Below are positions 1 to 6,507 of a DNA stretch of 8,740 nt, piece by piece (position 1 is the stretch's first letter; every line of letters starts with the position of its first letter). The DNA comes from an uncultured Mucilaginibacter sp. (lineage in GTDB: Bacteria; Bacteroidota; Bacteroidia; Sphingobacteriales; Sphingobacteriaceae), in contig NZ_CAMLOV010000207.1 in the NCBI RefSeq assembly GCF_946481715.1, positions 1-8,740 on the forward strand. Direction: 5' to 3'. The notes beneath the pieces were generated by a model. It ran no database searches, was not told where the DNA came from, and saw only the letters and a list, made by a program, of their open reading frames with translations. A program made the translations under genes and the position numbers.

Positions 1-1
1 G

Positions 2-53
2 ACTTAACGGGGTGGGGAAGACCAATCTTTTGGACGCCATCTATTACCTGTGT
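2..53 (+). pseudogene. recF: recF N-terminal fragment (Walker A region), cut off by a junction
   Basis: Read in the frame starting at base 3, these bases give L-N-G-V-G-K-T-N-L-L-D-A-I-Y-Y-L-C, and the partial codon before them fits a glycine. This is the P-loop of RecF, the SMC-like ATPase that loads RecA at single-strand gaps: GxNGxGKT followed by the N-L-L-D-A-I-Y-Y-L helix. After the cysteine codon at 51-53 the frame continues as C-C-E-G-G and no longer resembles RecF. The same bases then make excellent sense on the other strand as a lipoprotein gene. Only about 17 residues of a protein of roughly 360 are present, so this cannot be functional as seen. It is either a chimeric contig end or a recombination scar. 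Identification is strong because the match is long and specific; the cause of the junction is inferred. Confidence 0.75.
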
Positions 54-287
54 TGCTGTGAGGGTGGTACCCGCGTTGTTTACGTCAAACTTAATAGTAC
101 CGGTGGAGCCGATAAGTACGCCCTTGTACACCCCCTTAAAGCTGGCATCGTTTGCCGCTTTGGCTTCGGGCGTGGTGGTACAGGTTGTACAGGTATAATC
201 GGGATCTTTGTTAGAACCCGATTTGCCACAGCCTGTGTAAAATAATAAGGTTGCCGCTGCAATAAATAATACTGACAGTTTTTTCAT
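3..287 (-). CDS. Small lipoprotein, 3' end missing; authentic part about 54-287
   Basis: The gene starts at ATG 287 and has no stop before the window edge. The N-terminus is a lipoprotein signal peptide: M-K-K, a hydrophobic stretch to residue 16, then a lipobox Y-T-G-C with the lipidated cysteine at residue 20. A polar linker follows, with C33 and C36 in a threonine-rich patch (T-C-T-T-C-T-T-T), and then a segment with beta-strand-like alternation (G-V-Y-K-G-V-L-I-G-S-T-G-T-I). Lipid anchoring in the envelope is expected; no function is recognised. No acidic surface-export signal is evident right after the cysteine. The start lies 23 bases after the stop of the beta-barrel gene, which suggests co-transcription. 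The last 17 codons (bases 3-53) are antisense to a recF fragment and probably do not belong to this gene, though the frame stays open through them by chance. Confidence 0.7.
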   Translation of the reverse strand, partial: MKKLSVLFIAAATLLFYTGCGKSGSNKDPDYTCTTCTTTPEAKAANDASFKGVYKGVLIGSTGTIKFDVNNAGTTLTATQVIDGVQKIGLPHPVK

Positions 288-310
288 GGTAGTTGTTTTT
301 TTGATGATGT

Positions 311-850
311 TTATTTTTTACCGCCGCCTAAGAAGAAACCGATCTTAAAGGCAAGGTATCCGCCTTTATCCGGCAGGATATTGTAATCTGCGGCTAAACG
401 AAAATGCCCGGCCTCGATACCAACTGTTGGGAAGAAGCCAAATTTGGTTGCGCTTGGAACCGTTACAGTAGTAGAGCCCGAGCCCACGTCAATTGACGCC
501 CGGGTAAAGAGACCTGCACCGGCACCAATAAACGGCCTGATACCGCCATCTGCCAGGTAATACTCGCCGGTAGCAGCATATGATGCCAGTACCGATACTT
601 TGGTATCGCCGCTGCCGCTGGTTTGGTAAGCAAGTGCCGCGCCTTCTAAACGTAAGCCAAGCGCAAGGTCATCACTCACCCGGTAATGCGGCTGAATAGT
701 AAAAGTAACGCCGCCTTTTGTACCGGCGCTCTCTGCAGGTATGGCATAGCCAAAGCCAATATCCACTTTAAATGATTTGTACGCTTCCGATTGGCTTTTG
801 GCTATTAATGCAAAGGCAAGGAACGCAGAAAAGAGTAGTAATTTTTTCAT
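311..850 (-). CDS. Small outer-membrane beta-barrel protein
   Basis: The product has 179 residues. It opens with a typical signal peptide (M-K-K-L-L-L, hydrophobic to about residue 17, ending A-K-S-Q-S near residue 21). The rest is a series of short amphipathic strands rich in Gly, Ala, Tyr and Phe, separated by polar turns, as in eight-stranded OmpW/OmpX-like porin-family proteins. Telling pieces are K-V-D-I-G-F-G-Y-A (about 28-36), the R-P-F-I-G-A-G-A-G-L-F strand (about 105-115), a serine/threonine-rich loop (about 122-131) and a closing strand with F-K-I-G-F-F before a G-G-G-K-K tail. A location in the outer membrane is inferred; the cargo or partner is unknown. The leader before the ATG is A-rich, as is usual in this phylum. 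It lies 50 bases downstream of the 540-residue exported protein gene and 23 bases before the lipoprotein gene, so all three may share a transcript. Confidence 0.75.
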   Translation of the reverse strand: MKKLLLFSAFLAFALIAKSQSEAYKSFKVDIGFGYAIPAESAGTKGGVTFTIQPHYRVSDDLALGLRLEGAALAYQTSGSGDTKVSVLASYAATGEYYLADGGIRPFIGAGAGLFTRASIDVGSGSTTVTVPSATKFGFFPTVGIEAGHFRLAADYNILPDKGGYLAFKIGFFLGGGKK

Positions 851-892
851 AATTGTTTGAGATTTAGTGAATGGTTATTTGTTTGTGATATT

Positions 893-908
893 TTACTGAA
901 TTACTGAA
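893..908. repeat. 8-bp tandem duplication across a stop codon
   Basis: The octamer TTACTGAA occurs twice in direct succession (893-900 and 901-908). The second copy contains the TAA stop, read on the minus strand, of the 540-residue exported protein gene; the first lies just beyond it. It has the look of a small replication-slippage duplication and gives a second TAA eight bases after the first. No function is implied. Confidence 0.6.
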
Positions 909-2523
909 AGGTGTATTTAGATACCCACAGCTTTTTATAATCCTCATCGCTGCCAACAAATACATAGCTGTTATCGGCCTTATTGGCTATTGGGGTAAAG
1001 TTTTTGGTAACATAAAATTTCTCGTTCCCAAGCACGCTGAAGGCACCTATGCTGGAGCTGGAAAGGTCAAACTTTGCTATACGAGGATAGTACCTCGGGA
1101 AATAAGTGGCGCTACCTGTATAAGCCGCTAAGAAATCCTCGTACCCTTTAAAGCCCTTAACCTCCATAATTACCCAGTAGAGGGCTTTCCCGTCTTTAGA
1201 TGGCACAAACTTCTGCACCATCGGGAAGATCTCGCTCTTCTTGTCGTTATTTAGCTTGCCAACACCATATTGGGCTTTTAGCTGGCCAGCCTGGTCAAAA
1301 TGCAGGCAAACCACATCTTCGTAGGTATTAACTGGGTTGCCCAGCCCCAAATTGGTACGATCATTCAGCTGGCCGCCTATCAGGTATTCGCCCTGAGGGG
1401 TTACTTTAAACTGTTGTATGGTAAATTTGCCGCCCTTGTATGGTTCGGCACCTTTATCACCTGGGGATGTTTTAAATTTCGATTTAAAATCACCTATGGC
1501 TGCGGTCGTGGCAAAATCAAGCTTGCTATCGGTAAACTTCAGCAGGTGGAAGCTCTCCATCTTTTCGCCAGATTTTTTTAGCCATTTAAAATCCAGCTTG
1601 TTCTTTCCTTCGGTAAAGCAGGGGTTTACAATAGATGCGGCATAGTTTTCAAACACCTCGCCATAAGCTTCTTTTGATTTTGTTGAGGTGGCGCAGAAAA
1701 ACACCGATCCGTTATCCTCGCTTACATCCTGTATTAACAGGTTGGGTGACGGGCTTTTAAAGGTAACCTTGTTCTTCACCTCGCCTTTGTCGGAATATTT
1801 AAGGTAAGTGTAAGCAGTAATATCCGGCTCGCCTTTTTCCGGTGCAAATACCAACACAACGTCCCCATTATCTAATTGGTGCGAATAAACTAACGATTGC
1901 GAGCCGCTTACATCAACAGGTTTAGCGGTTATCTCCACGTCGGGCGTTACGCCAAGCACAAAAAAATCCATCCCATCCTTGTGCGCTTTGCTCTCCAGCC
2001 CAGCCAGCACAAACAGGCTTTCGTCTACCGTGCTGTTAAAGGCTGCAAAGCCATAATATTTATCGTTACCATTCTTCGGCTTGATAACTTCTGAAGTGAT
2101 GCCCTTTTTAAATACGTATTGCTGTTTGCGGTAATCCCAGGTTTTTAGGTCGCTGTACTTAGTAAACTTCAGCTTCATGCTAAGTATCTCGAAAGAGCTG
2201 CATCCGCCTACTGAAGCATAAAAGCCGCTTACTGTTTTATCGGGTTTATCCTCGGCAGATATCTTTGGTTCGGAGATCTCCTCGTTCTTAACAAACTTCA
2301 GGTTGCTGTCAAATTGGTAGGTTTCGTAAAATATTTCGTTCTTCTTTTTATCGCCGGGTATTTTATAGGTGATGGTGTAGGCACCATCGGCATTTGTTGC
2401 GCTAAGCAAAAAACCCTTGCCCGCCTTTTTAGAAAGGTCCTGCACGGTTTCCTGCGCATTGATGACAAAGGTGGAAAGTACGAGTGTAACCGCGATAAGT
2501 AAAAATCTTTTCATGCTGGCCAT
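901..2523 (-). CDS. Exported protein of unknown function, 540 aa
   Basis: I do not recognise this family. The protein begins M-A-S-M-K-R-F-L-L with a hydrophobic core and ends its signal peptide at about residue 24 (V-I-N-A-Q), so it is exported to the periplasm or beyond. The mature part is lysine- and aspartate-rich, with many short beta-strand-like stretches alternating with polar turns (for example V-V-L-V-F-A-P-E and Y-L-I-G-G-Q-L), compatible with a beta-propeller. No lipobox, membrane helix or obvious catalytic motif is visible, and the C-terminus shows no clear type IX secretion sorting domain. The ATG at 2514 (M-K-R-F) is a credible alternative start and gives a more usual signal peptide. 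An inverted repeat sits 7 bases upstream of the 2523 start. The gene follows the response regulator after 67 bases. The ORF is real by length, signal peptide and absence of a competing frame. Confidence 0.8.
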   Translation of the reverse strand: MASMKRFLLIAVTLVLSTFVINAQETVQDLSKKAGKGFLLSATNADGAYTITYKIPGDKKKNEIFYETYQFDSNLKFVKNEEISEPKISAEDKPDKTVSGFYASVGGCSSFEILSMKLKFTKYSDLKTWDYRKQQYVFKKGITSEVIKPKNGNDKYYGFAAFNSTVDESLFVLAGLESKAHKDGMDFFVLGVTPDVEITAKPVDVSGSQSLVYSHQLDNGDVVLVFAPEKGEPDITAYTYLKYSDKGEVKNKVTFKSPSPNLLIQDVSEDNGSVFFCATSTKSKEAYGEVFENYAASIVNPCFTEGKNKLDFKWLKKSGEKMESFHLLKFTDSKLDFATTAAIGDFKSKFKTSPGDKGAEPYKGGKFTIQQFKVTPQGEYLIGGQLNDRTNLGLGNPVNTYEDVVCLHFDQAGQLKAQYGVGKLNNDKKSEIFPMVQKFVPSKDGKALYWVIMEVKGFKGYEDFLAAYTGSATYFPRYYPRIAKFDLSSSSIGAFSVLGNEKFYVTKNFTPIANKADNSYVFVGSDEDYKKLWVSKYTFQ

Positions 2524-2529
2524 AAATTA

Positions 2530-2545
2530 GGTATGTAAAAATACC
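2530..2545. promoter_or_regulatory. Inverted repeat GGTAT-N6-ATACC before the 540-aa gene, candidate operator
   Basis: The arms GGTAT (2530-2534) and ATACC (2541-2545) are perfect inverted repeats around a six-base spacer, ending 7 bases before the start codon at 2523. The core GTAT-N6-ATAC recurs at nearly the same offset before the histidine kinase gene (6361-6374). Read on the minus strand, the left half overlaps T-A-T-T-T-T-T-A, which is one base away from the Bacteroidota -7 motif TAnnTTTG, with a TTG 16 bases further upstream. Binding by the neighbouring response regulator is inference. An RNA hairpin that masks the start region is an alternative reading. Confidence 0.4.
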
Positions 2546-2590
2546 TTCGGCATCAGCTACAAAAAATGTGATATAAGTAGTAATCAGAAT

Positions 2591-3223
2591 TTAGCGGTAA
2601 CCTGTTTTGCGCAGCGCTTCCTTCTTATTGCGCACGTGCAGTTTCTCGTATGTATTGCGTATGTGGGTACGCACGGTATCTATCGAGATGAACAGTTTAT
2701 CGGCAATTTCCTGGTAGCTAAAGCCTTTGCTTAGCCATAGCAGCACTTCATTTTCGCGGTCGCTAAGGCTTTCTTTGGCATCCACATAGGGCACCTGTTG
2801 CTGAAAGGCAAGCACAACCTTCCGGGCTATCTGGCTGCTCATTGGGCTCCCGCCTTTTCTTAAATCGATGATAGATTCTACCAGTTTTGTGGATGGCGTA
2901 TTTTTAAGCACATAACCCGTTGCACCAGCCTGCAGGGCTTTAAATACATGGTCAGCATCATCATAAGCGCTCAAAACCATTATCTGTATATCGGGACGAT
3001 GGGGTTTAAGCCAGCTGATAAACTCATTGCCCGCCATACCTGGTAATTGCAGATCCGTCAATACAATCTCCACCGAATCGCCCAACCCGCACTGGAAAAA
3101 TTCGATCGCCTCCTCTGCGCTTACAAACGATGCGTTTAAATTAAACTCGCCCGAACCCGCCAGTAAGGCGCCCAGGTAGTTACGTATTTTTTCGTCGTCT
3201 TCAATGATAATGATAGGGGTCAT
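2591..3223 (-). CDS. NarL/FixJ-family response regulator (REC plus LuxR-type HTH)
   Basis: The product has 210 residues, the standard length for the family. The receiver domain spans about 3-122, with the acidic pocket E8-D9-D10, phosphoacceptor D57 in L-T-D-L-Q-L-P-G-M, switch residue S85 and invariant K107. A linker leads to a LuxR-type helix-turn-helix at about 150-208, with the hallmarks L-S-x-R-E-x-E-V-L, the G-x-S-x-x-E-I-A-x-x-L turn and the recognition helix S-x-x-T-V-R-T-H. It is therefore a phosphorylation-controlled DNA-binding protein of the cytoplasm. The gene starts 56 bases after the stop of the kinase gene 3280-6354, whose HisKA_3-type core is the usual partner of NarL regulators, so the two form a cognate pair with good confidence. 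All key residues are present. Targets are unknown; the GTAT-N6-ATAC repeats nearby are candidates. Confidence 0.93.
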   Translation of the reverse strand: MTPIIIIEDDEKIRNYLGALLAGSGEFNLNASFVSAEEAIEFFQCGLGDSVEIVLTDLQLPGMAGNEFISWLKPHRPDIQIMVLSAYDDADHVFKALQAGATGYVLKNTPSTKLVESIIDLRKGGSPMSSQIARKVVLAFQQQVPYVDAKESLSDRENEVLLWLSKGFSYQEIADKLFISIDTVRTHIRNTYEKLHVRNKKEALRKTGYR

Positions 3224-3279
3224 GGCTTCATAAAGCTAAGATTAAAAGCGGGGAGATTTCGTTGTAAAAAAGTAGTATT

Positions 3280-6200
3280 TTATTTTGGCAAACAAAGCGT
3301 ATAACAAACCGAAAGCCCGTTTAAACTGTTGGTTATTTGCAGTTGCCCGCCTATGTCCTCCATCCTTTTTTGCATATTTTTAAGCCCGTTGCTATTGGGT
3401 TTCTGGCATCCGTAGGGTAACCCGCAGCCATTATCGCATATTGTAAAAACCATTAGTGTACCACTAATTTCAAACGATAATTTCACAAGGCTTGCGCGTG
3501 CATGCTTCATGGTATTATTTAAGGCCTCTTTGGTTACCAGGTATAAATTGCGCCTTTGCTCATTGGTTAAAGGTATATGGGGTACGGTATCGGCAAAATC
3601 AATTTGCAGCACCATATCAAAAGGTTCAAAATATTGCTGCATTTGCTCGCGGGTGTAAGCCAGCAGGTTTTCCAGGGAATCGTTCTGAGGGTTAAGCGCC
3701 CAAATAATCTCGCTCATGTTGGTGATCAGCTTTCGTGCCGATGCGGATATATTGCCTACATCGTTTTTCACCGCAGCATCTGTTTTATACTGAGTTTGTA
3801 TCAGTTCGCTCAACAGGGCAATGTGGGTAAGCCCGCTGCCTATCTCATCGTGCATATCGCGGCTTATGCGGTTGCGTTCGGCATCTATAGCGTGCCGCCT
3901 TTCTAACAAGCGCAGGCGGCGTTTAATTTTTAATTGCGATAGCAGCCAGGTAAGGTATGTAATGCCGCCGATGACAAGAAAGCCGCAGGTTACATAAAAC
4001 CACGTCTGCTGCCAAAACGGGGCGTTTATATTAATGCTAACGGCCTCCACGTCGCTCCAAACACCATCGCCATTTGCGGCTTTCACCAGGAAGGTATAAT
4101 GCCCCGGCAATAGTTTTGCGTAGCGTACATTTTTGTTGGTTGTGATAACCCAGTTGGTTTCGAGCCCCCTAAGCATATAAGCGATTTTATTTGCCGATGG
4201 CATGGTATAATCCAGTGCGGCAAAAGAAACCGATAAGCTGTTCTTATCATACGGAACTTCGATTGCATGAGGGGTTACCTGCCCTGCACTGCCTGCATAA
4301 AGTTTATCGTCGACCAAAACCGCTGTAACAGCAACACCTGGCTTATGCCTCCCTGTATATAAATTCTCCGGATTAAACCAATTAAAACCTTTTATGCCGC
4401 CAAAATACATGGTGCCTTTCGCGCTTTTGTAATATGCCGCCGTATTAAACTCGTTGCTTTGTAAACCATCACTGGCAGTATAGTTCTGAAACACCTTCTT
4501 CTTTCGGTCGAAATAACTTAAGCCGCCATTGGTGCTTATCCAAAAGTTGTGCTCCTTGTCTTCCAAAACACCGTATACGTAATCATTAGCCAAACCATTG
4601 GCTGTTTTGTATGTAATAAATGTGTTGTTGCCGGTATTATATTCTATCAGCCCAATGCTCGAACTTACCCACAGTTTATTTTTATCGCGTTCGTCTGCGT
4701 GCAGGCTCCTAATGTCTAAGTGTGAAAGATGCCCTCCCGCAAAATTATAGGCATTGCCATTTTTTTTGAATTGATAAAGCGACGAGCCAGGAACACCGAC
4801 ATACAAGCTTTTGTCGCCCATTTCAACTACGTCGATAGATAATCCCTGCAAACGTTTATCGATAACACCAACCACTTTAAACTCGCCAGTAGGTTGCCTG
4901 CTAATGTTATACAAACCGAGGCTGGTACAAACAAGCAACTCGCCATTTTGCAATTGCTTAAACTTGATAACGAAATTACCGGCCGGCGTTAGCAATTGCG
5001 TTGGCATTACCGAAATATCTATCGGTTTAAATGTGCCCGACTTTTCATCAAAGAGGCAAATTCCGAGGCTGCTGCCTACCCACATATTGCCGGCTGCATC
5101 TTTAAATACGGAGGATACGATGCCAGAAAGCCCCCCTTTTGACTTAACAAAAGCAGGATAGTTTTTTACGCTACGGTCGCGCGGATCGAAGATATTGAGC
5201 CCGTTATTTTGCGTACCGAACCATATCCGCCCACGTTCGTCTTCGTAGAAGCATTTAATAAAATAGTTGTTTAAAAAACTATAGTCGCCTTCGTTCAGCG
5301 GGAACAGGTTGAATTTAGCGGGCTTAAGGTCGAGGCGGCTTACTCCCCCGCCATCGGTGCCTACCCATAGGTTATCAAACCGATCAATGTACAGGCAGCG
5401 GGTAATATCAAAGGCAAGGGATTTTTGCCTGGCGTTATCATGCCGGTACATATCCATTTTACCTGTGGATAAATTGTAACAAAGTATGCCTGCCGTGGAT
5501 GTAGTGAACCATATACGCTGATAAGAATCAGGTAATATATCTATTACCATTGCAACGCGCTCGGCAATATCGAAATGTTTCTTGCTGATGGTATTTAGTA
5601 AAGTGTCGGCCGTTACCAGGGTATTATTGCACCAATAATATATTTTTTTGTTATTAAAGTTGAGGCAGGCTATCGGCACATTTGCAAGGCTGTGACGGTA
5701 TTGGTGGCTTTTTGTATTAAAATGATAAATGCCAAACCCGTTGTTTTTAAACCATATATTGACCAGATTGTCGGTAGTTGCCCTGAAACCGGTAGCGTTT
5801 TTATTATTGAGTTTAAACGTTGCAGCATATTGCGTCCACTTGTTTTTGTTGATGTCGTAACCTGCTATGCCGCCGGTGCACAAAATCCAAAATATGTCGT
5901 TGTTATCAATAAAAACGCCGCTTGCCTGGTCATTCTGGCTAAGGGCATGTCGTCGTGTAAGCACTTCGCGGGCAACATTAAAACAAAATATGCCCGTTTC
6001 GTTGGTAAACCATATATTGCCCTGCTTGTCTTCGCGGGTGTTGCCACGTACGTAATTTGAATTAGCGCTGGCGTTATCTTTTACCTTAAAAACCTTTATG
6101 GCGTGCCCGTCGAACCTATTAAGTCCATCGGCAGTACCAAACCACATAAAACCTTTTTTATCCTGGTAAACACTATATACCGAACTTTGCGAAAGCCCGT

Positions 6201-6354
6201 CGTTTACGCCAATTGTTTCAAACCGCGGTATAATACTTTGTGCGAAAGAAAGATAAGGTAGCGCTGTTAAAAAAAGAACAAAATATATGGCACGCCATGG
6301 CCGGCAAATACGGGCAATGTATAAGTAAACATAATCCGGTAAATTGGCTATCAT
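3280..6354 (-). CDS. Membrane sensor histidine kinase with periplasmic Reg_prop/Y_Y_Y region and HisKA_3 core
   Basis: The product has 1024 residues. A basic, tyrosine-rich N-terminus is followed by a signal/anchor helix (about 22-37, ending S-F-A-Q-S). Residues about 45-690 form a periplasmic double beta-propeller made of Reg_prop repeats, for example M-W-F-G-T-A-D-G-L-N-R-F (70-81), L-W-V-G-T-D-G-G-G (329-337), I-W-F-G-T (377-381), M-W-V-G-S (424-428) and F-W-I-S-T-N-G-G-L (604-612). A Y_Y_Y domain follows (about 700-773), then one membrane helix (about 784-806). The cytoplasmic core has HisKA_3 with phosphoacceptor H835 (S-R-D-M-H-D-E-I-G-S-G-L) and an ATPase domain with an N box (E943-A-L-N-N), D974-N-G-C-G and N989-G-L-K-N-M. 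Unlike hybrid HTCS proteins of the same phylum, it has no receiver or AraC domain; a separate NarL regulator follows 56 bases downstream. The ligand is unknown; HTCS relatives often sense glycans, but no glycan genes are visible here. ATG 6354 is the only upstream ATG. Confidence 0.93.
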   Translation of the reverse strand: MIANLPDYVYLYIARICRPWRAIYFVLFLTALPYLSFAQSIIPRFETIGVNDGLSQSSVYSVYQDKKGFMWFGTADGLNRFDGHAIKVFKVKDNASANSNYVRGNTREDKQGNIWFTNETGIFCFNVAREVLTRRHALSQNDQASGVFIDNNDIFWILCTGGIAGYDINKNKWTQYAATFKLNNKNATGFRATTDNLVNIWFKNNGFGIYHFNTKSHQYRHSLANVPIACLNFNNKKIYYWCNNTLVTADTLLNTISKKHFDIAERVAMVIDILPDSYQRIWFTTSTAGILCYNLSTGKMDMYRHDNARQKSLAFDITRCLYIDRFDNLWVGTDGGGVSRLDLKPAKFNLFPLNEGDYSFLNNYFIKCFYEDERGRIWFGTQNNGLNIFDPRDRSVKNYPAFVKSKGGLSGIVSSVFKDAAGNMWVGSSLGICLFDEKSGTFKPIDISVMPTQLLTPAGNFVIKFKQLQNGELLVCTSLGLYNISRQPTGEFKVVGVIDKRLQGLSIDVVEMGDKSLYVGVPGSSLYQFKKNGNAYNFAGGHLSHLDIRSLHADERDKNKLWVSSSIGLIEYNTGNNTFITYKTANGLANDYVYGVLEDKEHNFWISTNGGLSYFDRKKKVFQNYTASDGLQSNEFNTAAYYKSAKGTMYFGGIKGFNWFNPENLYTGRHKPGVAVTAVLVDDKLYAGSAGQVTPHAIEVPYDKNSLSVSFAALDYTMPSANKIAYMLRGLETNWVITTNKNVRYAKLLPGHYTFLVKAANGDGVWSDVEAVSININAPFWQQTWFYVTCGFLVIGGITYLTWLLSQLKIKRRLRLLERRHAIDAERNRISRDMHDEIGSGLTHIALLSELIQTQYKTDAAVKNDVGNISASARKLITNMSEIIWALNPQNDSLENLLAYTREQMQQYFEPFDMVLQIDFADTVPHIPLTNEQRRNLYLVTKEALNNTMKHARASLVKLSFEISGTLMVFTICDNGCGLPYGCQKPNSNGLKNMQKRMEDIGGQLQITNSLNGLSVCYTLCLPK

Positions 6355-6357
6355 TGG

Positions 6358-6377
6358 TTAGTATAATGGCATACTAA
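6358..6377. promoter_or_regulatory. Perfect inverted repeat TTAGTAT-N6-ATACTAA before the kinase gene, candidate operator
   Basis: Seven-base arms at 6358-6364 and 6371-6377 flank a six-base spacer (AATGGC), ending 3 bases before the kinase start codon at 6354. The core GTAT-N6-ATAC is the same, with the same spacing, as in the repeat before the 540-residue exported protein gene. A dimeric NarL-type regulator would suit a symmetric site of this size, so autoregulation of the kinase-regulator pair is a reasonable inference. The close fit to the start codon would favour repression or translational control. Confidence 0.45.
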
Positions 6378-6469
6378 TATATAATCATATTTAATGTTTA
6401 CACCATCGCAACTATCAATTAACCTATAAGCACCATTTATTTATGAATTGAAAGAAAAATTTAACCCGG

Positions 6470-6488
6470 AAAACAAACAGGGGTTTGT
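6470..6488 (-). terminator. Weak hairpin plus short T-run after the phosphopantetheinyl transferase gene
   Basis: Read on the minus strand, a six-base stem ACAAAC/GTTTGT with a four-base loop CCCT begins a few bases after the TGA stop at 6494-6496 and runs into a short T-run. The stem is AT-rich and the T-run is only four bases counting the stem, so termination would be inefficient at best. It is in the right place to separate this gene from the kinase operon downstream. Confidence 0.28.
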
Positions 6489-6490
6489 AT

Positions 6491-6507
6491 ATATCAGAAA
6501 CTGATAT
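6491..6507. repeat. Palindrome ATATCAG-AAA-CTGATAT over the stop codon
   Basis: Seven-base perfect arms (6491-6497 and 6501-6507) around AAA overlap the last codons (I-S-F-stop) of the phosphopantetheinyl transferase gene. With the hairpin at 6473-6488 it forms two adjacent stem-loops at the 3' end of the message, which could protect or help end the transcript. No T-run follows it directly on either strand, so it is not a canonical terminator alone. Confidence 0.45.

Noticed and set aside
12..245. Plus-strand 77-codon frame starting with the RecF P-loop
   Set aside because: Only the first ~14 codons are RecF-like; the remainder is antisense to the lipoprotein signal peptide and N-terminus, so it is not one protein.
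80..262. Minus-strand 60-codon frame inside the lipoprotein gene
   Set aside because: It is an out-of-frame shadow; the frame starting at ATG 287 has a signal peptide and a lipobox.
913..924. GTAT-N4-ATAC inside the 540-residue gene
   Set aside because: The spacer is four, not six, and it lies in coding sequence near the C-terminus; not counted as a third operator.
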